Shown: one piece after another, positions 25,565 to 34,848 of the stretch | Layout: each line of letters opens with the position of its first letter | Position numbering within the stretch: the first letter of the stretch is position 1 | Origin: an uncultured Clostridia bacterium | GTDB lineage: Bacteria; Bacillota; Clostridia; Christensenellales; Borkfalkiaceae | Assembly (NCBI GenBank): GCA_944338165.1 | Contig: CALVLN010000005.1 | Location: 1 to 64,000 of the forward strand | Reading direction: 5' to 3' | Length of the DNA stretch: 64,000 bases | The notes under the pieces: model-generated | What the model saw: the letters and a program-made list of their open reading frames with translations, nothing else | Databases searched by the model: none | Told to the model about the DNA's origin: nothing | Position numbers and translations under genes: made by a program

Positions 25565-28128
25565 CCGTTCTCCTCCGCCTGTTTCTTCCATTCGCAAAGC
25601 AGCATCAGCGCCTGCATGGGCGAGAGCGCGTCGACGTCAAGTTCGCGCAGGCGCCGCGCAAACCCGTCCGCCGCCGCGGGCGCCTCTTCCGGCGCGGGCG
25701 CGTATTTCCTGCGCGTAAGGTCGTTCTTTTCCAGCGAGCGCAGGATGCTCTTTGCGCGCTCCGTGACCTCCGCGGGCACGCCCGCGAGCGCCGCCACCTC
25801 CACGCCGAAGCTGCGCGACGCGCCGCCGCGCACGATCTTGCGCAGAAAGACGATGCTCCCGCCCAGTTCGCGCACGTTGATCTTATAATTTTTTACGCCG
25901 TCGAGCTTGCCCTCAAGCTCGGTGAGTTCGTGATAGTGTGTGGCAAACAGCGTCTTTGCGCGCACCTTTTCCGTGAGGTATTCGATGACCGCCCAGGCAA
26001 TGGAAAGCCCGTCGTACGTGCTCGTGCCCCGCCCCACTTCGTCGAGGATGAGCAGGCTCTTCTGCGTCGCGTTGCGCAGGATCTCCGCCACCTCCGTCAT
26101 TTCCACCATAAAGGTGCTGCGGTCGAGGATGAGATTGTCGCTGGCGCCGATGCGCGTAAAGATCCGGTCGCAGAGCGGGATGCGCGCGCGCTTCGCGGGC
26201 ACGAAGCTGCCGATCTGCGCGAGGTAGACGATGAGCGCGATCTGTCGCAGGTACGTGCTCTTCCCCGCCATATTCGGGCCGGTGATGACCATCGTGCGGT
26301 TCTCCCCCTCGTCCAAAATGCAGTCGTTGGGCACGAACCGCTCGCGGGAGATGGCCTCCACGACGGGATGGCGCCCCTCTTCGACGAGGAGCTCGCCCCC
26401 GTCGCAGATCTCCGGCCGGCAGTACTTGTTTTCCTTGGCGACCGTAGAAAGCGAGAGAAAGACGTCGAGGTCGGCAAGCGATGAGGCGATGCTCTGCAAT
26501 ACGGGAATGTTGCGTTCGAGCACGGACAAGATCTCTGCATACAGTTCCGCCTCCAGCCGCTGCGCGCCCTCCTCGCTGCCGAAAATGCGCTGTTCGAGGT
26601 CTTTGAGCTCCTGCGTGACGTAGCGCTCGCCGCCCGCGAGCGTCTGGCGCCGCTCGTAGGTATAGGGCACCTTATCGAGGAAGGACTTGCTCACCTCGAT
26701 GTAATAGCCGAACACGCGGTTGAAGCCGACTTTCAGGGTGCGGATGCCCGTCTGCTCGCGCTCGCGCGCCTCGAGTTCGGCGATGAGTTTTTTGCCGTCC
26801 GTACGCGCCGAACGCAGTTCGTCGAGTTCGGCGCTGTACCCCTTGCGGATGTAATCGCCCTCCTTCAAGGTGGTCGCCTCGGGAGAAATGGCGCGGTCGA
26901 GGAGCGAACAGATCTCCTTGGTATCGGCGAGCCCCGCGGCGATCTCCTTCATCCGCGCGGAAGAAAAGCCGCTCAGCTGAAAGCGGATATTGGGCACGGC
27001 GGCGAGCGATTGGGAGAGCGCGATGCAGTCGCGCGGCTGCAGGTTGCCGTTGGAGATCCTGCCCGTCAGCCGCTCCACGTCGCGCACGCCGCCCAGCATA
27101 TCGGCAAGCCCCATGCGGATGACGGTGGCGCGGCAAAGCTCGTCCACCGCATCGAGCCGCGCCTCGATGGCCGCCCTGTCAAAGAGCGGGGAAAGCATGA
27201 GGGCGGAAAGCCGCCGCGCGCCCATCCCCGTTCTGGTGCGGTCGAGCAGCCAGAGGAGAGAGCCGTAACGCTTCCCCTCGGCGTTGTTTTTCAGAAGTTC
27301 GAGATTGCGCACGGCGGTCGGATCGAGCGCCATATACCCCGCGCGGTCGGAAAAGCGAAGGGAATTGACGTTTTTGAGCGCCCGCTTCTGCGTCTCGCGC
27401 AGATATTCGAGCAGCGCGCCCGCCGCCCGCACGGCATCCGGATGCGCGGAAAGGCCGAGCGCCTCCACCGAAGCGACGGAGAACTGCTCTTTGAGGCTGC
27501 GCTCCGCCGCGCCCTGCTCAAACGCCTGCGGCAGATAGCAGGAAGGCTGCGGCAGAAGCCCGCGCTCCGTCTCCGGCCGCTCCTTCAAAAGGAAGAGCGC
27601 CTTGTCGTTGCAGACGATCTCGGCGACGGACAAATTGACGAGGCGGGAACACGCCGCATCCTCGCTCTCCTCCTCCGCCGCGCGGAATTCGCCCGTGGTG
27701 ATGTCCGCCCAGGCGAGGGCGTATTTCCCGCCGCCGAAATAGAGACAGGCGGCAAAATTGTTTTTCTTTTCGTCGAGCAGGGAATCTTCGATGACGGTCC
27801 CCGCCGAAACGACGCGGATGACGTCGCGGTCCACCATCCCCTTGGACGCCTTGGGGTCGCTGAGCTGTTCGCAGACGGCGACCTTTTCGCCCAGCGCCAC
27901 GAGCTTGGCGATATAGACGTCCGCGGCGTGATAGGGAATGCCGCACATGGGCGCGCGCTCGGCAAGGCCGCAGTCCCGCCCCGTCAGCGTGAGATCGAGC
28001 AATTTGGAGACGCGCACGGCATCGTCAAAAAACATCTCGTAAAAGTCCCCGAGACGATAAAACACCACGCAGTCCTTGTATTTTTCCTTCACCTGAAGGT
28101 AATGCTGCATCATCGGTGAAAGCGCCAT
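25561..28128 (-). CDS. mutS: DNA mismatch recognition protein MutS
   Basis: Recognises mismatches and recruits MutL. 855 residues, normal length. The mismatch-reading Phe-X-Glu motif is in GDFYEMF near residue 30; the P-loop GPNMAGKSTYLRQ, the DEVGRGTSTYDG Walker B and the ATHYHELTELE block mark the ATPase. It ends in the MutL gene start (ATGA overlap). Confidence 0.97.
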   Translation of the reverse strand: MALSPMMQHYLQVKEKYKDCVVFYRLGDFYEMFFDDAVRVSKLLDLTLTGRDCGLAERAPMCGIPYHAADVYIAKLVALGEKVAVCEQLSDPKASKGMVDRDVIRVVSAGTVIEDSLLDEKKNNFAACLYFGGGKYALAWADITTGEFRAAEEESEDAACSRLVNLSVAEIVCNDKALFLLKERPETERGLLPQPSCYLPQAFEQGAAERSLKEQFSVASVEALGLSAHPDAVRAAGALLEYLRETQKRALKNVNSLRFSDRAGYMALDPTAVRNLELLKNNAEGKRYGSLLWLLDRTRTGMGARRLSALMLSPLFDRAAIEARLDAVDELCRATVIRMGLADMLGGVRDVERLTGRISNGNLQPRDCIALSQSLAAVPNIRFQLSGFSSARMKEIAAGLADTKEICSLLDRAISPEATTLKEGDYIRKGYSAELDELRSARTDGKKLIAELEAREREQTGIRTLKVGFNRVFGYYIEVSKSFLDKVPYTYERRQTLAGGERYVTQELKDLEQRIFGSEEGAQRLEAELYAEILSVLERNIPVLQSIASSLADLDVFLSLSTVAKENKYCRPEICDGGELLVEEGRHPVVEAISRERFVPNDCILDEGENRTMVITGPNMAGKSTYLRQIALIVYLAQIGSFVPAKRARIPLCDRIFTRIGASDNLILDRSTFMVEMTEVAEILRNATQKSLLILDEVGRGTSTYDGLSIAWAVIEYLTEKVRAKTLFATHYHELTELEGKLDGVKNYKINVRELGGSIVFLRKIVRGGASRSFGVEVAALAGVPAEVTERAKSILRSLEKNDLTRRKYAPAPEEAPAAADGFARRLRELDVDALSPMQALMLLCEWKKQAEENG

Positions 28129-28158
28129 GATTTTTCTCCTCCGCCGCCCGCAACGCGG

Positions 28159-29472
28159 TCAGTCCTCCGCGGTCCCGTAAAGCGAAATGCCGTTGGCTTC
28201 CGTCACCTTCAGGGTGACGAATTCGCCGATGCGGCTTCGTTTGTCCGCAAAATACCCCATTCTGCCGTACTCGTCCCTGCCCAGATACAACCCTTTCTTT
28301 GCGTCGTAATCTTCGCAGAGGATCTCCGTACGTTTCCCCACGTACTTCGCGCTCTTTTCCCGCGTCTGCGCGTTGACCGCTTCGACGAGGCGCATGATGC
28401 GCGCTTTCTGGACGTCTTCGGGGATCTGTCCCTGCATCGCCGCCGCTTTGGTGCCCGCGCGCGGCGAATAGACAAAGGTGAACGCCGAAGAAAAGCCGAC
28501 CTCCCGCACGAGGGAGAGCGTCTCCTCAAATTCCTCCTCCGTCTCCGTGGGAAAGCCGACGATGAGGTCGGTTGTCACCTCGCAGTCGGGAAGATACCGC
28601 CTGAGCAGCGCGATCTCGGAACAATATTTTTCCCGCGTGTAGCGACGGTTCATGAGCGATAGGATGCGGTCGGACCCCGACTGAACGGGCAGATGCAGCA
28701 GGCGGCAGATCTTGGCGTGCTTCTGCATGACCGCCGCGAGTTCTTCCGTAAAATCTTTGGGATGCGAGGTCATAAAGCGCAGGCGGAACTTCCCCTCGAC
28801 GGAGGCGACGGCGTCGAGAAGTTCGGGGAAACTCATCCCGCCCTGCCCGTCGCTGTCGTAGGAATTGACGTTCTGCCCCAGCAGCGTGATCTCCTTATAC
28901 CCCGCGGAAACGAGGTCGCGGCACTCCGCGAGGATGTCCTCCGCGCGGCGGCTGCGCTCCCTGCCGCGCACGTATGGCACGATGCAGTAGGAACAGAAAT
29001 TGTTGCAGCCGTACATGATGTTCACCCAGGCATTGGGGTAGCTGGTGCGCACGGGCTGAATGCCGTCTTCCGTCTGCGCGCGCTCGGGCGCGATCTCCAC
29101 GACCGCCTTTTTCTGCTTCTTTTTCCGCTCGATCATCTCCCCGAGCGCGGGCAGATTATGCGTCCCGAAGATAATATCGATAAAGGGAAACTTCTCGCGC
29201 AGGATCTTCGCCTTCCCCTCCTCCTGCGCCATACAGCCGCCGACGGCGATGAGCAGGCCCTTTTTCTGCCGTTTCAGCTTCTTTAAGGCGCCGATGTTGC
29301 CGAATGCGTGATTTTCCGCGTTTTCGCGGATGCAGCAGGTGTTGAAGACGATGATATCCGCCTCCTCTTCCCCCGTCTCCCGCGTATAGCCGTGGTCGCG
29401 CAAAATGCCCGCGATCTTTTCCGATTCGTGGACGTTCATCTGGCAGCCGTAAGTTACGATGTGGTAATTCAT
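28159..29472 (-). CDS. miaB: tRNA 2-methylthio-i6A synthase MiaB
   Basis: Radical SAM methylthiotransferase acting on i6A37 made by MiaA. 437 residues from ATG 29472 behind AAGGAG. N-terminal UPF0004 domain with cluster cysteines in TYGCQMN, NTCCIRENA and VGGCMAQ; radical SAM motif CNNFCSYC; C-terminal TRAM domain. The longer open frame upstream overlaps the sirtuin gene and is not used. Confidence 0.95.
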   Translation of the reverse strand: MNYHIVTYGCQMNVHESEKIAGILRDHGYTRETGEEEADIIVFNTCCIRENAENHAFGNIGALKKLKRQKKGLLIAVGGCMAQEEGKAKILREKFPFIDIIFGTHNLPALGEMIERKKKQKKAVVEIAPERAQTEDGIQPVRTSYPNAWVNIMYGCNNFCSYCIVPYVRGRERSRRAEDILAECRDLVSAGYKEITLLGQNVNSYDSDGQGGMSFPELLDAVASVEGKFRLRFMTSHPKDFTEELAAVMQKHAKICRLLHLPVQSGSDRILSLMNRRYTREKYCSEIALLRRYLPDCEVTTDLIVGFPTETEEEFEETLSLVREVGFSSAFTFVYSPRAGTKAAAMQGQIPEDVQKARIMRLVEAVNAQTREKSAKYVGKRTEILCEDYDAKKGLYLGRDEYGRMGYFADKRSRIGEFVTLKVTEANGISLYGTAED

Positions 29473-29480
29473 GATCTCCT

Positions 29481-30191
29481 TCAGATCTGCAGTCCGCCCA
29501 GCGTTTCTCCCACGCCGGCATGGATGCAGAGGGTGCATTCTTTGTCGATGGGCGTTTCGCTCTTGTTGATGAGCACGAGTTCTTCGCCCGAAAAACAGCG
29601 CAAAAATCCCGCCGCAGGGTATACGGAAAGCGACGTTCCCGCCACGATGAGCGTATCGGCGGAAGCAATGGCGTCCACGGCGCCTTCCACCGTCTCCCCG
29701 TCGAGCGGTTCGCCGTACAGCACGACGTCCGGCTTGACGATCCCCCCGCAGGAGGGGCAATGCGGCACGCCCTGCGTCTTTGCGATCTCCTCGCCCGTAA
29801 ACTTCCTGCCGCAGGTAAGGCAGGTGTTTTTGTGGATGCTGCCGTGCAATTCAAAGACGCGTCGGCTCCCCGCCTTCTGATGCAGCCCGTCGATGTTCTG
29901 CGTGACGACGGCGGAAAGGATGCCCTTTTCTTCCCAGTCGGCGAGCACCCTGTGCGCGGCGTTGGGCTGCGCATCGAGGACGAGCATCTTCTCGCGGTAA
30001 AACGCATAAAACTCCGCGGGATGCGCATAGAAAAATTCCGCGCTCAGAATGGTCTCGGGCGGAACGGCGCCCCTCTGGCGGTACAATCCGTCCGCAGAGC
30101 GGAAATCGGGGATGCCGCTCTCCGTGGATACGCCCGCCCCGCCGAAAAAGACGAGGCGGCGGCTTTTTTTGACGATCTCCTGCAATGTCAT
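29481..30191 (-). CDS. Sir2-family NAD-dependent deacylase
   Basis: Removes acyl groups from protein lysines using NAD. 236 residues from ATG 30191 (AAAGGAG upstream). NAD site GAGVSTESGIPDFR, TQNIDGLH, catalytic His116 in ELHGS, and a complete zinc site Cys124/127 and Cys145/148. It heads the minus-strand run with miaB 8 bases behind it. No obvious substrate-protein gene is adjacent. Confidence 0.94.
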   Translation of the reverse strand: MTLQEIVKKSRRLVFFGGAGVSTESGIPDFRSADGLYRQRGAVPPETILSAEFFYAHPAEFYAFYREKMLVLDAQPNAAHRVLADWEEKGILSAVVTQNIDGLHQKAGSRRVFELHGSIHKNTCLTCGRKFTGEEIAKTQGVPHCPSCGGIVKPDVVLYGEPLDGETVEGAVDAIASADTLIVAGTSLSVYPAAGFLRCFSGEELVLINKSETPIDKECTLCIHAGVGETLGGLQI

Positions 30192-30207
30192 ACGAACTCC
30201 TTTCCTC

Positions 30208-30236
30208 ATTATATCACAAAACGCCGCCCGTTTCAA
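30208..30236 (-). promoter_or_regulatory. Promoter of the sir2-mutSL run
   Basis: Minus strand TTGAAA (30236-30231), 17-bp spacer, TATAAT (30213-30208). Confidence 0.85.
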
Positions 30237-30290
30237 CAAAAGCGGGCGACGTGACGCAAATTTTTTGTGCGATTGCAGATACTGTCGGGG

Positions 30291-32480
30291 ATGAAACGCA
30301 TCGGAAAACTCCTCATCCTGGCCTTGGCGGCGATTTTGGCCGCTGCCGCCGTATTCTTCGGATATTACCTCCTTTCCACGCGGAATGCAAAGCTCGACGC
30401 GGAAAAACTCAGCCTTTCCTTTGCGAGCGTCCGCATTTTCGACGCGGAAGGCACCCTCTGCGAAGTGCGCGCGGCGGGCTCCGCGCGGGAAAACGTGCCC
30501 TTCGAGTCGCTCCCCGAGCACGTGCCGCAAGCCTTCGTCGCCGTGGAGGACAAGCGCTTCTATTCCCATCACGGACTCGACTATAAACGCATGATCAAGG
30601 CGGCGGCGAAAAATCTCCTCTCCTTCTCCTTCCGCGAAGGTGCGTCCACCATTTCCCAGCAGCTCATCAAAAACACGCACCTCTCGGGAGAGAAGACCAT
30701 CGGCCGCAAACTCACGGAGATCCGGCTCACGAAGCAGCTGGAAAAGCGCTATTCCAAGCGGCAGATCCTCGAACTATACCTCAACTCCATCTACTTCGGG
30801 CACAGCAGCTTCGGCATCTCCTCCGCCGCGCGCTTTTACTTCGGCAAGGGCGCGGACGAACTTTCCCCCGCCGAAAGCGCGCTGCTCGCCGCACTCGTGC
30901 GTTCCCCCAACCGCTATTCCCCCTTCCGCGATCCCGCAGCCTGCAAAACGCGGCGCGATCAGGTGCTCTCGCTCATGCAGGAACAGGGATTTCTCACCGC
31001 GGAGGAAGCGCGGGAGGCAAAAGAAGCGCCGCTTCCCGCCGCGCCCTGCGAGGAAGGAGGCGCGAACGCCTACGTTTCCCTCGTCATGGAAGAACTTTCC
31101 GCCATCTTCCCCGACGCGGGCAGCAGCGCGCTGCGCGGCCTCTCCGTCTATACGGCGCTCGATCCCGCGCTGCAGGCGGCGCTGGACGGGCAGGAAACGC
31201 CCTGCGGGCGCGCCCTCTTCGTGCGGGAAAACGCGTCGGGACGCATCCGCGCCTTCTCGTCGACCGCGGGAATGCCCCTCCGTCAGCCCGCCTCCCTCAT
31301 CAAGCCGCTCGCCGTCTACGCGCCCGCCGTCGAAGAAGGGCTGCTTTCTCCCGCCACGCCCATCCTCGACGAAAAGGTGGATTTCGGCGGCTATTCGCCC
31401 GAAAATTACGGCGGGACGTACGGCGGCTATATGAGCGCGCGCGAAGCGCTTGCAAGGAGCGTGAACGTCCCCGCGGTCAAGGTCCTCAACACGCTCGGCT
31501 GCGAAAAATCAGCCCTTTACCTGGAAAAAATGGGGCTTGCGGTGCCGGAATCGGACAAAACGCTCGCCCTGGCGCTCGGCGGCACGGCGCAGGGCTACAC
31601 GATCCGGCAGCTGAGCGACGCGTACGCAGCGCTTTGCGACGGGACGTATTCCCCTTCGCATGCCGTCGTGCGCATCGAAACCGAAGCCGGAAAGACCATC
31701 TACGAGGAAGCACCGCCGCGGCGGGTGCGCGTCTTTTCCGAGGAGACGTGCGCGCTCGTCGGCGATATGCTGGAAAGCGCCGTGCAGGAGGGCACGGCAA
31801 AAAAACTGCGCGTGCTGCCCTATGCCGTGCGCGCCAAGACGGGAACGGGCGGAACGAAACAGGGCAACCGCGACGCCTATACCGTCGCCTACACCGCGGA
31901 ACACACCGTGGGCGTCTGGCTGGGGAACGCGGACAATACGCCCGTCGACGCGACGGGCGGCGGCCTCCCCGCTTCCCTCGCCCTTTCCGCCCTGCGCGCG
32001 CTCTATGCCCGACGGGACCCCGCGCCGTTTGCCCCCTGCGAAACCGTCGTGCGAACGGCGCTCGACCGCGAAGCCTACGAACGCGAACACGCGGTGGTGC
32101 GCGCCGATCCCGCTTCTCCCCCGCAGGAGATCTTCTACGAATTGTTTGCAAGCGACGCGCTCCCGGCGGGCGAAAGCAGCCGGTTCAGCCGCCCGACCAT
32201 CCGCGCGCCGCAGATTTTTGTGAGGAATCACGCCGTCTGTATAGAACTATGTCAGACAGAGTACTATGATTATGTCATAAAAAGGCTGCATGACGGCAAG
32301 GAAACGACGATTTATTGCGGCCCTTATACGCATACGGTGACGGACAACGCCGTGCGCGCGGGCGAAACGTACGTCTACACGGTCCAGCCGCGCTACCTCG
32401 GCCACGCCGGAGAGGTCTACCGCCTCCCCTCCGTCTGCCTCCCCGGCGCGGACGATACGCCGGACGGTTGGTGGGAATAA
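30291..32480 (+). CDS. Class A penicillin-binding protein (PBP1a)
   Basis: Bifunctional peptidoglycan synthase, about 729 residues from ATG 30291. One membrane helix at about 6-27; glycosyltransferase domain with EDKRFYSHHGLDYKR, GASTISQQLIKNTHLS and the YLNSIYFG block; transpeptidase domain with SLIK (SxxK), SVN and KTGTGG. A GTG at 30267 is an alternative start adding 8 residues; neither has a strong ribosome site. The last 100 residues include a fibronectin-like or beta-rich tail. The gene is divergent from sir2 and ends at a strong bidirectional terminator. Confidence 0.93.
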   Translation: MKRIGKLLILALAAILAAAAVFFGYYLLSTRNAKLDAEKLSLSFASVRIFDAEGTLCEVRAAGSARENVPFESLPEHVPQAFVAVEDKRFYSHHGLDYKRMIKAAAKNLLSFSFREGASTISQQLIKNTHLSGEKTIGRKLTEIRLTKQLEKRYSKRQILELYLNSIYFGHSSFGISSAARFYFGKGADELSPAESALLAALVRSPNRYSPFRDPAACKTRRDQVLSLMQEQGFLTAEEAREAKEAPLPAAPCEEGGANAYVSLVMEELSAIFPDAGSSALRGLSVYTALDPALQAALDGQETPCGRALFVRENASGRIRAFSSTAGMPLRQPASLIKPLAVYAPAVEEGLLSPATPILDEKVDFGGYSPENYGGTYGGYMSAREALARSVNVPAVKVLNTLGCEKSALYLEKMGLAVPESDKTLALALGGTAQGYTIRQLSDAYAALCDGTYSPSHAVVRIETEAGKTIYEEAPPRRVRVFSEETCALVGDMLESAVQEGTAKKLRVLPYAVRAKTGTGGTKQGNRDAYTVAYTAEHTVGVWLGNADNTPVDATGGGLPASLALSALRALYARRDPAPFAPCETVVRTALDREAYEREHAVVRADPASPPQEIFYELFASDALPAGESSRFSRPTIRAPQIFVRNHAVCIELCQTEYYDYVIKRLHDGKETTIYCGPYTHTVTDNAVRAGETYVYTVQPRYLGHAGEVYRLPSVCLPGADDTPDGWWE

Positions 32481-32484
32481 AGCA

Positions 32485-32518
32485 AAACGCGCCCCTGCGA
32501 TATCGCAGGGGCGCGTTT
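32485..32518. terminator. Bidirectional terminator between PBP1a and thiI
   Basis: A 16-bp perfect inverted repeat (AAACGCGCCCCTGCGA and its complement) with a two-base centre, ending in short A and T runs on either side. Confidence 0.85.
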
Positions 32519-32529
32519 CATCGTATCCT

Positions 32530-33684
32530 TCAGATCTCGATGACCTCGAGGCTTTCCAGCGCTTCCGCAAGGAGCGCTTCCGTATCCAGCTTTCCTTCTT
32601 CCGCGAGGATATCCGCCATTTTGGGCTTGATGACGGGAAATTCCGGCAAAAAGACCGTACAGCAATCCTCAAACGGGAGCACGGACGTCTCGTACGCGCC
32701 CATCTGCATGGAGCGCTCGATGATCTCCTCTTTGTCAAATCCGATGAGCGGACGCAGAACAGGGAGCGATTCCACCACGGAATCGGAAGACGTGATGCCC
32801 TCGATGGTCTGACTTGCGACCTGCCCCAAACTTTCGCCCGTGATGAGGCACTGCGCGCCGATCTTTTTGGCGAGCCGTTCGGCGATGCGGTACATGAACC
32901 GCCGCAGCAGCGTCACCATGAATTCGGGGGCGCATTTTTCGTGGATGCTCTCCTGGATGTGCGTCACCTTCACGGTGCGCAGCTTCGCCGTGCCCGCATA
33001 GCGCGAGAGGATGCGCGTGAGCTCCACGACCTTCTCCTTCGCCTGTTCGTTGGTGTAGGGATAACTGTGGAAATGCAGACATTCCACCGTCATGCCGCGC
33101 TTCGCCATGAGATATCCCGCGACGGGCGAATCGATGCCGCCGGAAATGAGCAGAAGCCCTTTCCCCGCCGTGCCGACCGGCATCCCGCCGAGCCCCTTTT
33201 TAAATTCGCTGAATACGAGCGTCGAGCCGTTCTCGCGCACGTCGAGGAAGACGTACGCCTGCGGTTCGTGCACGTCGACTTTGAGGGCGGGATTTTCGCC
33301 GAGCAGCCGCCCGCCGATCTCCGCATTCAACTGCATGGAATTGAGCGGGAATTTTTTGTCCGCGCGGTGCGTATCCACCTTAAAGGTGCCGCTTTGGGGC
33401 GCAACGAGGCGGGCGCAGGCGTAGATCTGATCGAGATCGCTCTCCGTCTTGAGCCCGACGGAATAAGAATGCACGCCGAACACGCGGGAAATGCGGTCGC
33501 AGATCTCCCCGACGCGCTCTCCGTCGAAGGCTTCAACGAGATATCTGCCGCTGGTGCGGCGCAGTTCGTGGCGCAGCCCCTTTAAGGCGCGCTCGAGGTT
33601 GACGCAGAACACGCGCTCGAAATAGCCGCGGTTCTTGCCTTTGAGATGGATCTCCGCATAGCGGATGATGACGATCTTTTCCAT
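32530..33684 (-). CDS. thiI: tRNA 4-thiouridine sulfurtransferase ThiI
   Basis: Transfers sulfur from a cysteine desulfurase to U8 of tRNA. 384 residues: ferredoxin-like and THUMP domains to about 165, then the PP-loop SGGIDSPVAGYL and the C-terminal DCCTVF cysteines. The rhodanese domain found in E. coli ThiI is absent, as in Bacillus. It is paired with the cysteine desulfurase gene 3 bases upstream, the usual partner. Confidence 0.95.
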   Translation of the reverse strand: MEKIVIIRYAEIHLKGKNRGYFERVFCVNLERALKGLRHELRRTSGRYLVEAFDGERVGEICDRISRVFGVHSYSVGLKTESDLDQIYACARLVAPQSGTFKVDTHRADKKFPLNSMQLNAEIGGRLLGENPALKVDVHEPQAYVFLDVRENGSTLVFSEFKKGLGGMPVGTAGKGLLLISGGIDSPVAGYLMAKRGMTVECLHFHSYPYTNEQAKEKVVELTRILSRYAGTAKLRTVKVTHIQESIHEKCAPEFMVTLLRRFMYRIAERLAKKIGAQCLITGESLGQVASQTIEGITSSDSVVESLPVLRPLIGFDKEEIIERSMQMGAYETSVLPFEDCCTVFLPEFPVIKPKMADILAEEGKLDTEALLAEALESLEVIEI

Positions 33685-33687
33685 ATA

Positions 33688-34809
33688 TCAGTTCATCCTT
33701 TCCCGCAGGTCCGTCGCCGTGCGGTTGAGTATTTCTGCCGCGGCGTCCGCTTCTTCCCGCGTCGTCTGCGGGGAAAAACTCAGCCGCAGCACGCCGTCGA
33801 GCACCCGTTCGGGATAGCCGCACGCCGAAAGAACGCGGCTGAAGCGGTGGCGCGAGGAGCACGCGCTGCCCGTGCCCGCCATCAGCCCGCCGTCGGCGAG
33901 CATGCGCTGCAAAACCTCCCCGCGCAGCCCCGCCGCCGAAACCGTAAGGATATACGGCGTGCCGTTTTGCGGCGAAATGCGCGTAAAAATGCCGTGATCG
34001 AGCGCGTCCCACAGGCGTTCGCGCACTTCCCGCAGCCGCGTGCCCGCCTGCTCGGCCGCCGCAAACGTCTCGCGCGCGGCGTGGTAAAACACCATGATGC
34101 CGAACACGTTTTCCGTACCGCTGCGCATGCCGCCTTCCTGCCCGCCCCCGTATATGAGCGGCGGAAGCGCCAGCTTTTTGCGGCGGATGAGCGCACCCGT
34201 CCCCTTGAGCCCGCCGATCTTATGCGCGCTCACCGAATACAGATCGACGTCATCGGAAAGGCGCACGGGGATCTTCCCGTATGCCTGCACGCCGTCGCTG
34301 TGGAAAACGGCGCGGGGATTTTTTTTCTTGACCTGCGCGGCGAGCGCGGCAATGTCGTTGACGGCGCCCGTCTCGTTGTTGACGTGGATGACGGAAACGA
34401 GGCTCGTCTTTTCATCCACCAGCGACAAAAGCGCCGCCCCGTCCACGCTGCCGTCCGCGTGAAGCGGCGCATAGCGCACCTCGATGCCGCGGGCTTTCAG
34501 CGCCTGCGCGCTCTCATACACCGCCGCATGTTCGCCCGCCGTGGTGACGAGGTTTCCCCGCCTGGCACAGCCGAACAGCGCCTGATTGTCCGCCTCCGAG
34601 CCGCAGGACGTGAAGATGAGTTCATAGCGGAAGGGATCGGCGACCTGCGCGAGCAAAAACTTGCGCGCCGCCGCGATCTCCCTGCTCACGGCAACCCCTC
34701 CGCCGTAGAGCGCGGAGGGATTGAAATAACATTCCGAAAGATAGGCGCCGGCGGCTTCCAGGGCGCGCGCAGAAGGGCGCGTCGTCGCCGCGTTGTCAAA
34801 GTATATCAT
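33688..34809 (-). CDS. Cysteine desulfurase (NifS/IscS-like)
   Basis: PLP enzyme that takes sulfur from cysteine. 373 residues. PLP Lys in SAHKIGGLKGTG; the persulfide Cys lies in GSACSSRH. The pairing with thiI suggests it mainly feeds tRNA thiolation, like B. subtilis NifZ; this is an inference. No iscU/sufU scaffold is nearby. Confidence 0.93.
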   Translation of the reverse strand: MIYFDNAATTRPSARALEAAGAYLSECYFNPSALYGGGVAVSREIAAARKFLLAQVADPFRYELIFTSCGSEADNQALFGCARRGNLVTTAGEHAAVYESAQALKARGIEVRYAPLHADGSVDGAALLSLVDEKTSLVSVIHVNNETGAVNDIAALAAQVKKKNPRAVFHSDGVQAYGKIPVRLSDDVDLYSVSAHKIGGLKGTGALIRRKKLALPPLIYGGGQEGGMRSGTENVFGIMVFYHAARETFAAAEQAGTRLREVRERLWDALDHGIFTRISPQNGTPYILTVSAAGLRGEVLQRMLADGGLMAGTGSACSSRHRFSRVLSACGYPERVLDGVLRLSFSPQTTREEADAAAEILNRTATDLRERMN

Positions 34810-34848
34810 ACATAGTACCTCGCAAACCGCTTGATTATGCCGTTTGCG

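Noticed and set aside
21579-30191. Missing hfq between miaA and the ynbB-like gene as a deletion scar
   Set aside because: miaA and the ynbB-like gene overlap by 14 bases with intact reading frames, and many Clostridia vary here; nothing shows a recent deletion.
30255-30283. Promoter for the class A PBP gene
   Set aside because: GATACT lies 7 bases before the ATG, but no acceptable -35 box is found at 16-18 bp spacing, so I do not list it.
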